From Sediminispirochaeta bajacaliforniensis DSM 16054 (GTDB lineage: Bacteria > Spirochaetota > Spirochaetia > DSM-16054 > Sediminispirochaetaceae): a DNA stretch of 64,000 nucleotides. The notes under the pieces were generated by a model. That model was not told where the DNA came from and made no database searches. It saw only the letters and a program-made list of their open reading frames with translations. The translations under genes and the position numbers were made by a program. Shown here piece after piece: positions 26,301 to 34,468 of the stretch. Positions within the stretch are counted from its first letter, which is position 1. Every line of letters starts with the position of its first letter. The DNA lies in assembly GCF_000378205.1 (NCBI RefSeq), contig NZ_KB899406.1, forward strand, positions 1-64,000. Reading direction: 5' to 3'.

Positions 26301-26481
26301 TCACCGTATCGGCCAGAGGCGGCCTGTGATTGCCTACAAGTTCATCTCTGCCGGGACCGTTGAGGAACGGATTATAGAGCTTCAGGAACATAAGCGGCGT
26401 GTCGCCAACGAGCTGCTCTCCTTCGATTCCTCGCTTATAGGAAAGATGAACCGGGAGGAAATCCTGGCACTATTTCGGTAA
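23341..26481 (+). CDS. SNF2-family helicase with SWIM zinc finger
   Basis: A 1046-residue DNA-dependent ATPase. A SWIM zinc finger (CNCPYDDFCKH) lies near residue 85-100. A long middle region of unknown role runs to about residue 590. The SNF2 motor carries DDMGLGKT near residue 615, LDESQNIKN near residue 709 (a DESQ box rather than the usual DEAH/DEAQ), SGTPIENS, and the C-terminal lobe with FSQFVKVLSLL, LKAGGTGLNLT and DRSHRIGQ. It likely remodels DNA-protein complexes or acts in transcription recycling or repair. ATG 23341 has AAGGAG seven bases upstream. It is monocistronic, with no restriction or defence partners around it. Confidence 0.92.
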   Translation: MASQKSIHDEYPFSDMIFTSKHLVAAKHLFEPIIRHRGAEYFREGRVAFESLSPEGAFFSVEGSRGMPYSVVLRTKGDKGDDLSASSCNCPYDDFCKHIWASLLTAINDKLPLPSGLGISKSFSRASGESWVRDLIKEPQHPVRDPKKRFRLLFLIGPYPSYAFRSKLFVRPALRYIRQDGELGAISNFRDSAHLADVSDREKMLLSSCLEYEGNRLDLHTGIGYLLGEKGIPAYVDNGQTPPVPITIFPVEGLEVDFRPQLEENGEVEFQPLLAYIDSQGRRQHVAARECLLDRRGAEKFLFHPLSGLLALVPVDNGTENRALDLLVNGLLPWRPENIRELERLLPKEQISLAEVKTEFRFSDNIPRLTLDITEVPQGLEFSVGIDHASLPDSEVSLHADGYWVIPRVDYQAALKQVSRSMGASEGFSPDASLFRVNMTLVQFLKEKAHELLAAGLLLRLNSIPIHPAGEIRIESASGVDWLDLRVSIDGQDIGTHSLDLSRRLLSAEDHFIVLDDDQVDRLIHLNELDRGKSGSFRLYPNDIATVQDLGSLIDGIDDPRLERSRNIIARLETGFDTRQEPPSPLLRAKLREYQKTGLEWLRFLERYNLGGILADDMGLGKTIQTIALLADTLRRGDSGPYLIVAPVSVVPNWASEFHRFLPEMEVTIHIGTDRAPLGKAPRGVVLTSYQILRLDAGEFTSISWHLLCLDESQNIKNAATKTYKTVRTLSADRALALSGTPIENSVMELWAVMDIVNPGLLGTREAFKRHYAKAVNAGNGEITSNLRKRIAPFILRRTKGIVASELPAREEVLYKVELSSQEARFYTRLKESMRAEVKSLIDAKPGSLKVANAILMALLRLRQAAISPILLDEKPETSSKLDVVIQLLETLLAEGHKVLIFSQFVKVLSLLRARLEAKEMEYAYLDGSLGTRAREQAIRSFKNAKGIFLISLKAGGTGLNLTEADYVFILDPWWNPAVESQAIDRSHRIGQRRPVIAYKFISAGTVEERIIELQEHKRRVANELLSFDSSLIGKMNREEILALFR

Positions 26482-26512
26482 GGCTGCAGATGGCTATGGC
26501 CGGCTCTATTGG

Positions 26513-27463
26513 TTATATTACTAACTGCCCGTTTGATCCTGAGTCGATATGCAGTTGCCACGCATGAGCAAATATCGCTGCGCCAATTGCGCCGGAGAAA
26601 TCACCATTTGCTGCGGGAATAATCTTTGTCGGAATGCCATAGGGCCTCCATTCATAAAGATCGAGGTATCGCTTGAGGGGGCCGAAAAGATTTTTTCCGG
26701 CATTTGCAATTCCTCCGCCTATTATCATAATTTCGGGATCAAGTATATTTATTAGCGAAGCAATCCCCACGGCCAGGGCCTTTACCATCTTTAACCAATA
26801 TTCAACGGCCGCCGGATCTCCTTTGACATAATCCATTTCAAGACCAAGCGGGTCATCATATAAACCATGCGTCCTTTCGGAGATCTGGCAATTCCCGACC
26901 AAATTATCTAACCCTCCGGGGATGCCTGTCAGAGCTTGTCTACCTTCCATATCCACACTCATATTTCCAAGGTGTCCTGCTCTGCCAATGTTTCCTTCCA
27001 ACAGAATCCCATCGACTTTTGCAGCACCTCCCACACCGGTACCCAACGTAAGCATACAGATATTTTTGATGTGCTTAAGCTCGTCGGCTTGAATTTCTCC
27101 AATAAAAGCCGCTTTTGCATCGTTTACCGTATAGATTTTTCCAGGATACTTGAGAAGTTCACTCCAATCCAAACCTTGAATGTCGGTTAGTCGTTCTGGC
27201 ATGTGGCCTATTGCCGTATGGTCTTTTTTCGGGATTCCCGGAGTCGAAATGCCGAATGCGGAAGGTAATGCATGGTATTCTTGTTCAAGCTCAGCAAGAT
27301 ATGGAGTGATGAGTTTTTTCCACTCTTCGGAGCACATTTCCCGGGTAGTTTTCTCATTTTGTGGAGTGCAATAAAACGTTTTGATTATTTGATAGCCTTC
27401 ATCCAGTACCGCTGCTTTGAGTTTTGTACCGCCCATGTCTAATCCCACATAGTATGTGTACAT
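26513..27463 (-). CDS. ROK-family sugar kinase
   Basis: A 316-residue cytoplasmic ATP-dependent sugar kinase. The phosphate-1 motif GLDMGGTKLKAAVLDE opens the chain, LGTGVGGAAKVDG and GRAGHLGN follow, and IIGGGIANAGKN is near the C-terminus. The cysteine cluster of many ROK proteins is absent, and there is no DNA-binding domain, so it is a kinase rather than a repressor. Targets in the family include glucose, N-acetylmannosamine, fructose and allose. It diverges from the sugar catabolic operon at 27562 and probably phosphorylates the sugar that operon imports. Confidence 0.87.
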   Translation of the reverse strand: MYTYYVGLDMGGTKLKAAVLDEGYQIIKTFYCTPQNEKTTREMCSEEWKKLITPYLAELEQEYHALPSAFGISTPGIPKKDHTAIGHMPERLTDIQGLDWSELLKYPGKIYTVNDAKAAFIGEIQADELKHIKNICMLTLGTGVGGAAKVDGILLEGNIGRAGHLGNMSVDMEGRQALTGIPGGLDNLVGNCQISERTHGLYDDPLGLEMDYVKGDPAAVEYWLKMVKALAVGIASLINILDPEIMIIGGGIANAGKNLFGPLKRYLDLYEWRPYGIPTKIIPAANGDFSGAIGAAIFAHAWQLHIDSGSNGQLVI

Positions 27464-27478
27464 ATTCGACCTCTTAAA

Positions 27479-27508
27479 ATATATCAGAATAAAAATAAAC
27501 TGATATAT
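27479..27508. promoter_or_regulatory. Inverted repeat in the divergent kinase/isomerase promoter region
   Basis: ATATATCAG (27479-27487) and CTGATATAT (27500-27508) form a perfect 9-base inverted repeat separated by 12 bases. It is centrally placed between divergent genes and is a candidate operator for one of the two GntR-type regulators of the cluster. Confidence 0.5.
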
Positions 27509-27561
27509 TATAGTTTACAAAATTGGAATCGTCCACTACAATTTTAGGAAAGGAGGAATCT

Positions 27562-28320
27562 GTGGAGCCGCGATTTATTCAAGGAATACAGGATCTCCTT
27601 GATACTTTCGTTTCACGCAATTGTCTGCAATTACAACAGGCGGTAACATGTTGTGCGAATAGTATTGAGGCGGGACGCGGGATCCATCTTTTTGGGGCAG
27701 GACATAGTGCCTTGCCGTGTATGGAGGCCTTTCCCCGGATTGGCTCTTTTATCGGTTTTCATCAACTGACCGAACCAAGCCTGGGGTTTAACGGATTCGT
27801 TACCGGAAAGGGCGGACAGCGGCAGATGTCGTTTCTTGAACAAACCTCGGGTTTTGCCGCTGTTATTTTTGAGAATTACCGTTTTTCTTCTGATGATACA
27901 TTAATTGTTTTTTCTCATTCCGGAATTAATGCACTTCCTGTCGAGATGGCAGAGATGGCCCACTTGCTTGGTATGCAAACAATTGCGGTGGTGTCCCTTG
28001 CGCATGCAAAATCTCAGAGTTCGAAAGCCCCCTCGGGGAAGCGCCTGGATGAGGTCGCTTCGTATGTCATCGATACCTGTGTCCCGGCACATGACGCAAT
28101 TGTGGATATTGGCGATGGTGAGAAATCCGGAGGGGCCTCAACCGTTATGTCCATGATCGTTATGAATACAATTGTGTCGGAGACAGCTGCTTTGCTGAAA
28201 AAGCGGGATGTACCCGTAATGGTGTATCCAAGCCATAATGTATCTCAGCATGTTGATGAAGTTTTGGAACGAGAGAAGTCTATTTTTGATGCGTATAAAA
28301 CTTTCAGGGCAAAATTCTAG
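27562..28320 (+). CDS. SIS-domain sugar (phosphate) isomerase
   Basis: A 252-residue cytoplasmic protein with a sugar-isomerase fold: LFGAGHSALPCMEA near residue 47 and TLIVFSHSGINALPVEMA near residue 115, where SHSG marks the phosphosugar-binding loop. It resembles the UPF0309 type of SIS proteins, whose reactions are poorly known. The start is GTG at 27562 with AAAGGAGG upstream; the in-frame TTG extension to 27523 has no ribosome site. It is the first gene of a long plus-strand sugar operon and 20 bases before the FSA-type aldolase. Confidence 0.8.
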   Translation: MEPRFIQGIQDLLDTFVSRNCLQLQQAVTCCANSIEAGRGIHLFGAGHSALPCMEAFPRIGSFIGFHQLTEPSLGFNGFVTGKGGQRQMSFLEQTSGFAAVIFENYRFSSDDTLIVFSHSGINALPVEMAEMAHLLGMQTIAVVSLAHAKSQSSKAPSGKRLDEVASYVIDTCVPAHDAIVDIGDGEKSGGASTVMSMIVMNTIVSETAALLKKRDVPVMVYPSHNVSQHVDEVLEREKSIFDAYKTFRAKF

Positions 28321-28340
28321 CGAAATGTGAGGAGAAGATT

Positions 28341-28991
28341 ATGAAATTCTGGTTGGCAACGGCAAATACGACGGAAGCTGAAGAGCTGTTATCCCTAGGT
28401 GTTTTTGAGGGTATCATCACAAACCCCACTATTGTGGCAAAAGAAGAGATGAATCCGGTAAAGCTCTTTAAGGCTCTTTGCAGTAAAGCCGATTCTCTCT
28501 ATTATCAGATAGGCGACGGGACTTTTGACGCGATGATGGGAGAGGCTGATAGGATGGTATCCATAGATCCAAACAAAATGCGCATCAAAGTACCTGCAAC
28601 ACCGGCCGGTTTACGCGTTATTCGTGCATTGACAGAACAGGGATCGATTGCCATGGCTACGATTGTGCCCACGGCTCCTCTTATGCTTCTTGCCGTAGCG
28701 GCCGGAGCAATAGCTATTGCACCCTACAGCCGAATGATCCAGCAGGCAGGAGTCTCCTCGAAGATCGAAGAAGTACTGCGAATGCAACAGATCATTGATG
28801 CCCAGGAACTCGATGTTGAAATTTGTACCGGTCTGTATAATGTTACAGACCTAAGTTTTTATGCTGCTCATGGTGTAAAATCCGGTTTTATATTTCCGAA
28901 CGATATCCGTGCTTTTATTCAGCAGCCGCTTGTTCAGGAGGCCTGTGATGCCTACCGTGACGACCTTTCGCATATAAAGAGCTTTGTATAA
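28341..28991 (+). CDS. Fructose-6-phosphate aldolase/transaldolase-like protein
   Basis: A 216-residue class I aldolase of the TalC/FSA group (small transaldolases). It opens with FWLATANTTEAEEL, the family's usual N-terminal strand, then GIITNPTIV. The Schiff-base lysine is K83 in MRIKVPAT. ATIVPTAPLMLLAVAAGA and SGFIFPND follow. It either cleaves a ketose phosphate or transfers dihydroxyacetone. Its gene lies between SIS isomerase and regulator in one operon, fitting carbon-chain cleavage after phosphorylation and isomerisation of the imported sugar. Confidence 0.88.
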   Translation: MKFWLATANTTEAEELLSLGVFEGIITNPTIVAKEEMNPVKLFKALCSKADSLYYQIGDGTFDAMMGEADRMVSIDPNKMRIKVPATPAGLRVIRALTEQGSIAMATIVPTAPLMLLAVAAGAIAIAPYSRMIQQAGVSSKIEEVLRMQQIIDAQELDVEICTGLYNVTDLSFYAAHGVKSGFIFPNDIRAFIQQPLVQEACDAYRDDLSHIKSFV

Positions 28992-30005
28992 ATGCCGAAA
29001 GGAAGGACCCGGAAGGTTGCCGAAATCAAGCAAAATCTTATTGGCCGTATAGCGTCTGGATACTATCAAAGCGGTGACCGTTTTTTCTCAAATCGTGCAA
29101 TTGCCGCACGCTTTCATATTAGCTACATGACTGCTCACAGGCTTCTCAAAGAGCTGGAAGAGGAGGGCTACCTGGGCCGAAAGGCCCAGTCCGGTTCATT
29201 TGTCAAGGGAGAGCATCATACGTATGACGCGGTAGGTCTTTATGTATCCGAACGGGCCCAAATTAAAACAAGCTACAGTGCTTTCCTGCTGCATAAACTG
29301 GTCCTTCGTCTTGAAGCGGTTGATCTTCCTCATAAAATCGTATGGACCGATCGCAATACTGTTTTGGAGGACGATCTTTATCCGGTAATGATCGATACGG
29401 GTTATCTTCAAATGCAGCTTTACCGGCAAAATATGTTTGGCTTTTTGTTGAACCAAAAAGCTGCACCGGGTCTTTCGTCGATTTGGGTCGACAGTGTGTA
29501 TATTGATAACTACTCCGGAGGGACTGCCGCTGCTCAGATTTTCAAAGAATATCTTTCTTTGGATGCATGTCGTGTTTTTGCCGGTCCTGAAGATGATGAA
29601 CGCAGTGGGGCAAGGGTTTCCGGTTTTCTTTCCGAACTTCCTGATGCGCAGGTGGTATCGGCAGGGACTTGGCATTTTGAAGAGGCCCTGCGTCACGTAC
29701 CGACCCTCTTTGAAACAGAGGTAAAAAAAGAAAAGTGTGCTGTGTTTTGCTGTAACGACAAATTAGCATCTGCGGTGATTCATTATTGCTCCGATAGTGG
29801 TATAGCTCCTCCTTTTATCATGGGGTTCGATAATATGCCGGTGTCTGAAGAGCTGAATTTTTCAACGATAGCCGTGCCTTGGGATGAGATGGTCGAACGG
29901 ACCGTTGAATGCTGCGTCTCTCGTCTTGGAGGAGACGGATCGTCAACACGTCATATCGTGTTGAATACCAAGCCTCTGCTGCGTGGCCTTTCTCTGCGAC
30001 ATTAA
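28992..30005 (+). CDS. GntR-type regulator with LacI-like sugar-binding domain
   Basis: A 337-residue transcription factor. Residues 1-75 form a GntR-type winged helix (LIGRIASGYYQSGDRF, ISYMTAHRLLKELEEEGYLG), and the rest is a periplasmic-binding-type effector domain ending with FIMGFDNMPVSEE. This architecture is known from AraR-type regulators. The ATG follows the stop of the aldolase gene directly. It probably controls the surrounding sugar operon; candidate sites are the inverted repeats at 27479-27508 and 30046-30060. Confidence 0.88.
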   Translation: MPKGRTRKVAEIKQNLIGRIASGYYQSGDRFFSNRAIAARFHISYMTAHRLLKELEEEGYLGRKAQSGSFVKGEHHTYDAVGLYVSERAQIKTSYSAFLLHKLVLRLEAVDLPHKIVWTDRNTVLEDDLYPVMIDTGYLQMQLYRQNMFGFLLNQKAAPGLSSIWVDSVYIDNYSGGTAAAQIFKEYLSLDACRVFAGPEDDERSGARVSGFLSELPDAQVVSAGTWHFEEALRHVPTLFETEVKKEKCAVFCCNDKLASAVIHYCSDSGIAPPFIMGFDNMPVSEELNFSTIAVPWDEMVERTVECCVSRLGGDGSSTRHIVLNTKPLLRGLSLRH

Positions 30006-30010
30006 TGTTA

Positions 30011-30060
30011 TTGACAAACAAGAAAAGACGATATACCATCATATGTTGTAAATGTTACAA
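30011..30060 (+). promoter_or_regulatory. Putative internal promoter and operator before deoC
   Basis: TTGACA at 30011-30016 and TATACC at 30032-30037 (15-base spacing, short) precede TTGTAA-ATG-TTACAA at 30046-30060, a perfect 6-base inverted repeat. This suggests separate control of the genes from deoC onward. Confidence 0.45.
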
Positions 30061-30085
30061 ACATTTGAAATATAAGAGGTATTAC

Positions 30086-30784
30086 ATGATTACGACGCAC
30101 GACATTGCAAAAATGATTGATCACTCCCTTTTAAGGCCCAATCTGACTACTGCGCAGGTTCGGGAAGGATTGAAGCTGGCAAAGGCGTACGAGACGGTAT
30201 CGGTTTGTGTGCATCCTGCCGATGTCAGGTTGGCGGTGGAGATACTGGCGGGGACGGAGGTAAAGGTAACAACGGTTATTGGTTTTCCCCATGGGGCACA
30301 TACCACCAAGGTAAAGCTCTATGAAGCAGAAGAGGCCATGGCTGACGGAGCAGTGGAACTCGACATGGTCATCAACATCGGAAGGCTTTTGTCTCATGAC
30401 TATGCATACGTACAAGAAGAAATAAAAGCACTGGTTGCTGTGGCCCACGCTAAACATACTCTTGTGAAGGTGATTTTAGAAAATTGCTATCTCGATGACA
30501 ATCTCATCAAGATAGCCTGTGAGTTGTCGGAGGCTGCCGGGGCTGATTTTGTAAAGACGTCGACGGGTTTCGGGACCGGCGGTGCGACTATTCATGATCT
30601 GCAGATTATGCGTGCATCATGCAGCCCAAAGGTGCAGATCAAAGCTGCCGGGGGTGTCAGAACCTTAGATGCTGCACTTGATGTGCGTGCTGCTGGGGCC
30701 TCGCGGTTTGGTGCAACGGCGACAAAGACAATCCTTGATGAATGCAGGCAGCGTGAACAAGCCGGTACCCTGAAAGAGAAATAA
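30086..30784 (+). CDS. deoC: Deoxyribose-phosphate aldolase
   Basis: A 232-residue class I aldolase. The Schiff-base lysine K157 sits in FVKTSTGFGTGGAT and the second lysine K186 in IKAAGGVRT; VELDMVINIGRL carries the catalytic Asp. DeoC reversibly joins acetaldehyde and glyceraldehyde 3-phosphate into 2-deoxyribose 5-phosphate. ATG 30086 with AAGAGGT is preferred over a long upstream extension that would overlap the preceding gene. In this operon it may serve a deoxysugar route rather than nucleoside breakdown, since no phosphorylase or deoxyribomutase gene is near. Confidence 0.92.
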   Translation: MITTHDIAKMIDHSLLRPNLTTAQVREGLKLAKAYETVSVCVHPADVRLAVEILAGTEVKVTTVIGFPHGAHTTKVKLYEAEEAMADGAVELDMVINIGRLLSHDYAYVQEEIKALVAVAHAKHTLVKVILENCYLDDNLIKIACELSEAAGADFVKTSTGFGTGGATIHDLQIMRASCSPKVQIKAAGGVRTLDAALDVRAAGASRFGATATKTILDECRQREQAGTLKEK

Positions 30785-30803
30785 CACATAGGTCGAGTTT
30801 GTA

Positions 30804-31748
30804 ATGGAAAAGAAAAGCAACGAATATACATTACGAAATTTCTTGGAATTACTCATCTCTTCACGCAACCTGGATGCCGAAGCTGTTAACCACATTGTGC
30901 ATTCTACGGTTTGTGAATTGCAGGAAAGCGGTGAACTCGAACATGGCATCTCGATGGATAGCGCGGCAACTGCTTGCTCATGGTTGGAGATGCTTATTAA
31001 TGCGACCCTTTCATACAGAAAAAAAGGGAAGCTTGCCTATTATCTTGCTACCGCTATTGCTCTGATGTTCATGCAGGCGGGGACGAAAGATACATTTCTT
31101 GAAGAAATAGGAAGCTACACGGTTGATGTCGGGCTTAGATATGCTGTTAAGCGATATACAGTCTTGGACCGGCACCCCGATCTTATTCAGCTTATATATG
31201 AACAGTATGGTAAGTTTTCCCAGGATCCTCCCCGCGTTGATGCAGCAAGACGGGTAAAACGGTTAAAAGAGGTCTACGAAGCCGCATATCAGGCTGAAGT
31301 TCGTTTCCACGGCTGTTCCCAATGTATCTTGTATGGATTAGGGGAAACGATTACGCCGGTGGATAAGAGCCTTTTTAAAGCTGCCACCGCACTTTCCGGA
31401 GGCATGGCGCAATGTGGAGATGGTGCCTGCGGGGGATATTCCGGGGGAATCCTGTACATGGGGACCTTTATCGGCAGAAGTTTCGATACGTTTTCCAATG
31501 ATAAAGAGAACCAGTACCGTTCTTTTTCTATGGCCCAGAGATTACATGATAAATATGTCGAAACCTATGGAAGCGTCCTTGGAAAAGGTGTGCAAGAAAA
31601 ACTGTTCGGTGAATTTTTCCTACTACGTGATGCTCGTCAAAAAGCAGCTTTCGGAAATTCTGGTGCGCATGAATACAAGTGCCCCTGTGTTGTCGGCACT
31701 GCGGCACGGTGGGTAGCTGAAATCTTGCTTGATGAACAGCTGATCTAA
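30804..31748 (+). CDS. C_GCAxxG_C_C family cysteine-rich protein with N-terminal extension
   Basis: A 314-residue protein. The C-terminal half (from about residue 165) matches the C_GCAxxG_C_C pattern: FHGCSQCILYGL, then GGMAQCGDGACGGYSGG, and CPCVVG near the end. Conserved cysteines suggest metal or cluster binding or redox activity, but the family has no settled function. The first 160 residues are helical, of no recognised family, and absent from the short family members. There is no signal peptide. It lies between deoC and the sugar-binding protein in one operon, which is unusual. Confidence 0.75.
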   Translation: MEKKSNEYTLRNFLELLISSRNLDAEAVNHIVHSTVCELQESGELEHGISMDSAATACSWLEMLINATLSYRKKGKLAYYLATAIALMFMQAGTKDTFLEEIGSYTVDVGLRYAVKRYTVLDRHPDLIQLIYEQYGKFSQDPPRVDAARRVKRLKEVYEAAYQAEVRFHGCSQCILYGLGETITPVDKSLFKAATALSGGMAQCGDGACGGYSGGILYMGTFIGRSFDTFSNDKENQYRSFSMAQRLHDKYVETYGSVLGKGVQEKLFGEFFLLRDARQKAAFGNSGAHEYKCPCVVGTAARWVAEILLDEQLI

Positions 31749-31787
31749 AGATAGACAGCTTATTAGAACATTATGGAGGTAAGAGCG

Positions 31788-32852
31788 ATGAAGAAAATGT
31801 TATCAAGTGTAATGGCATTAGTTTTATTCTTAGTCCCGTTCTTCGTTAGCGCAGAAGGTTCGCAGGAACGCACGGCGGAGAGTAAGAGCAAGGAAGAGGT
31901 TGTCATCGGATTCTCTTTCCCTACATTGCGTGAGGAGCGTTGGGCTGCTGAAAAGGAAATTGCTATTGCATATGCAAAGCAGCAAGGTGTGAAGCTTATT
32001 GTCCAGGATGCCGATACCGATGCAAATGTACAGAATCAACAAATAGATAATCTGATAACTCAGGATGTGGATTGCCTCATTATCGGTCCTCAGGATGTTA
32101 ATGCAATGTCTTCGAGTCTGGATGCCGCAAAGGAGGCCGGTATTCCGGTGATTTCGTATCTGCGGCTCATTGATAATAAAGGACTCACAATGTTTGTGGG
32201 ATACGATTTTACCATGATAGGCGAAGATATGGCGAAAAGTGCAACTAATAGTGTACCAGAAGGTAACTACGTCGTGATTGCAGGAGACTCGGGAGATAAT
32301 GTCTCCTATCAGCTGCGGGATGGTTTCTACAATGTCATTCAGCCGAAGATTAACAGCGGTGATATCAGTGTGGTGTATGAGCAGTACATCGATACCTGGT
32401 CGCCGGAGAACGCCATGTCAAATATGGAAAACGCACTTACCAATGAACATAACAACATTCAGGCTGTATTAGTTGAAAACGACACCATGGCAGGAGCCTG
32501 CATACAGGCACTAAAGGCACAGGGCCTTGATGGAAAGGTTTTTGTAACAGGAATGGATGGCGATGTGGCTGCTCTCCAGAGGATTGCCGAAGGAAGTCAA
32601 AGCATGACTATGCTTTTCGAACATGATTTTATTGCGAAAGCTGCCGTCGATGCGGCGATAGATCTTGCAATGGGTGTGGACCATCAGGCTGTTAATGGAA
32701 CCGTTGAGGCCGGTGGTGAGTCGGTTCCTGCTGTTCTTCTGTCTGCCAGTAAGATAACTTCTGATACTTTGTACGATATCGTGATCGGGAAAAAACTGCA
32801 AAAGATGGAAGATGTATACAAAAACGTTCCGAAAAATCGGTGGCCTAAGTAG
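31788..32852 (+). CDS. Sugar ABC transporter substrate-binding protein (XylF/RbsB type)
   Basis: A 354-residue periplasmic-type sugar-binding protein of the Peripla_BP_4 family. The signal peptide ends FFVSAEGSQE without a lipobox cysteine. IGFSFPTLREERWAAEKE, then DCLIIGPQDVNAMS and VLVENDTMAGACIQALKAQG are characteristic; the arrangement is most like D-xylose-binding XylF. GGAGGT precedes ATG 31788. It works with the double ATPase and permease downstream. Confidence 0.92.
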   Translation: MKKMLSSVMALVLFLVPFFVSAEGSQERTAESKSKEEVVIGFSFPTLREERWAAEKEIAIAYAKQQGVKLIVQDADTDANVQNQQIDNLITQDVDCLIIGPQDVNAMSSSLDAAKEAGIPVISYLRLIDNKGLTMFVGYDFTMIGEDMAKSATNSVPEGNYVVIAGDSGDNVSYQLRDGFYNVIQPKINSGDISVVYEQYIDTWSPENAMSNMENALTNEHNNIQAVLVENDTMAGACIQALKAQGLDGKVFVTGMDGDVAALQRIAEGSQSMTMLFEHDFIAKAAVDAAIDLAMGVDHQAVNGTVEAGGESVPAVLLSASKITSDTLYDIVIGKKLQKMEDVYKNVPKNRWPK

Positions 32853-32861
32853 CTGATGTAT

Positions 32862-32895
32862 GCCCGGACTGCTCTATAGTCGTCCGGGCACTCTT
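32862..32895 (+). terminator. Intercistronic hairpin after the XylF-type gene
   Basis: GCCCGGAC (32862-32869) pairs with GTCCGGGC (32882-32889), followed by a short T-rich stretch, before the ATPase gene. Confidence 0.65.
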
Positions 32896-32932
32896 TGTGT
32901 TTCTTGATCTTGCAAAATGGAGAGTTGTACGC

Positions 32933-34456
32933 ATGGATAACCGTAGCTTTTTAGTATTTGAGAGAATAGTCAAAGGGTTTTCTGGTGTCGTTGTCCTGAA
33001 TCAAGTAAGTTTTCGTGTTAACCGAGGCGAAGTCCATGCGATAGTCGGAGAAAACGGGGCCGGAAAATCTACCTTGATGAAAATATTGGCTGGAGTATAT
33101 CCCTATGGCGAATATTCCGGCAGCGTCATGTTTAAAGGTGTTGAACAGCACAATAGGGACACCAAACAGGCTGAACAAGCGGGAATTAGCATCATATACC
33201 AGGAGCTTGAACTGATCCCCAATATGACAGTTTGTGAAAATATCTTCCTTGGAAATGAACCTGAAACGCATGGCGTTATTGACTATAACTGCATGCGAAA
33301 TGAGTCAATCAAGATTCTTCAACAACTAAAATCCTCTATATCACCGGATATTCCTGTTGAGATGCTGAGTGTCGGACAACAGCAAATCGTTGCAATTGCA
33401 AAGGCAATTTCCAAAAACGTCGAGGTGATCATATTTGATGAACCTACTTCGGCCCTACCTGATTCCGACGCTCTCATTCTCTTCGACATCATACGTTCTT
33501 TAAAGAATGACGGCATTACCTGTCTGTATATTTCGCACAAGATTAATCGTGTCCTGGAAATAAGCGATACCATAACAGTGTTAAGAGACGGGAAAAGTAT
33601 AATAACGGCCCCCAGAAGGGAGTTTGATGAGCATCTCATAATCAAACATATGGTAGGAAGGGATCTAACTGAGCAATATCCCCGAAAGGAACATTTCCCT
33701 TCGGATATTGTGATGGAGGTAAGAGACCTCAGTGTGTTTGACCCTGCGATCTCCAAGGTTTTGGTTGATCACGTCAGTTTTACCGTGAAAAAAGGTGAGA
33801 TCCTGGGCTTTGCGGGACTTATGGGAGCCGGAAGAACGGAACTTTTCATGGGGTTATTCGGCGCATATGAGCGATACGAGATTTCGGGTACCGTCTTCAT
33901 TCATGGACAAAAGATTAATATCCACAAACCGTATGATGCCATTAAAAAGGGTATTGGCTTGGTCGTTGAAGATCGAAAAGAACGGGGCCTTGTCATGTGT
34001 ATGGATATTATAAGAAATTCTACCTTGGCAAATATTCCCAATATGGTTTCCTGGTTCAGGCAGATTGATTCCAATAAAGAGATTCGTGAAACCGAGACAT
34101 ATGCAAAGAAACTTTCTTTAAAGTACTCCGGATTAGAGCAGCTGGTCCAGAACCTCAGTGGTGGTAATCAACAGAAGGTTGTCATCGCAAAATCGCTGAT
34201 GACGAAACCTGATGTTCTCATTCTTGATGAGCCTACCAGAGGAATCGACGTAAAAGCAAAACATGACATATACGAAATTATGAACGATCTGATTGATCAG
34301 GGGGTTGCTATTGTCATGATCTCTTCGGAATTATCGGAGGTCATTGGCATGGCCGATAGAATTCTGGTCATGTGTGAAGGTCGCCTAACTGGTGAGCTTT
34401 CATATACAGAAGCAACTCAGGAACGCATTATGCAATATGCGACTGCATCGATATAG
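32933..34456 (+). CDS. Sugar ABC transporter ATP-binding protein, two ATPase domains (XylG/RbsA type)
   Basis: A 507-residue cytoplasmic protein with two ABC domains. The first has Walker A GENGAGKST near residue 41, signature LSVGQQQ and Walker B VIIFDEP. The second has a degenerate Walker A (GLMGAGRTEL), signature LSGGNQQK and VLILDEPTRG. This is the standard layout of monosaccharide importers. ATG 32933 is chosen over an upstream in-frame extension. It couples ATP hydrolysis to transport through the next gene product. Confidence 0.95.
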   Translation: MDNRSFLVFERIVKGFSGVVVLNQVSFRVNRGEVHAIVGENGAGKSTLMKILAGVYPYGEYSGSVMFKGVEQHNRDTKQAEQAGISIIYQELELIPNMTVCENIFLGNEPETHGVIDYNCMRNESIKILQQLKSSISPDIPVEMLSVGQQQIVAIAKAISKNVEVIIFDEPTSALPDSDALILFDIIRSLKNDGITCLYISHKINRVLEISDTITVLRDGKSIITAPRREFDEHLIIKHMVGRDLTEQYPRKEHFPSDIVMEVRDLSVFDPAISKVLVDHVSFTVKKGEILGFAGLMGAGRTELFMGLFGAYERYEISGTVFIHGQKINIHKPYDAIKKGIGLVVEDRKERGLVMCMDIIRNSTLANIPNMVSWFRQIDSNKEIRETETYAKKLSLKYSGLEQLVQNLSGGNQQKVVIAKSLMTKPDVLILDEPTRGIDVKAKHDIYEIMNDLIDQGVAIVMISSELSEVIGMADRILVMCEGRLTGELSYTEATQERIMQYATASI

Positions 34457-34468
34457 GAGAATACACAA

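Noticed and set aside
23341-26481. SNF2 helicase as part of a phage-defence island
   Set aside because: No nuclease, methylase or other defence gene lies beside it; SWIM-SNF2 proteins are common housekeeping-type genes.
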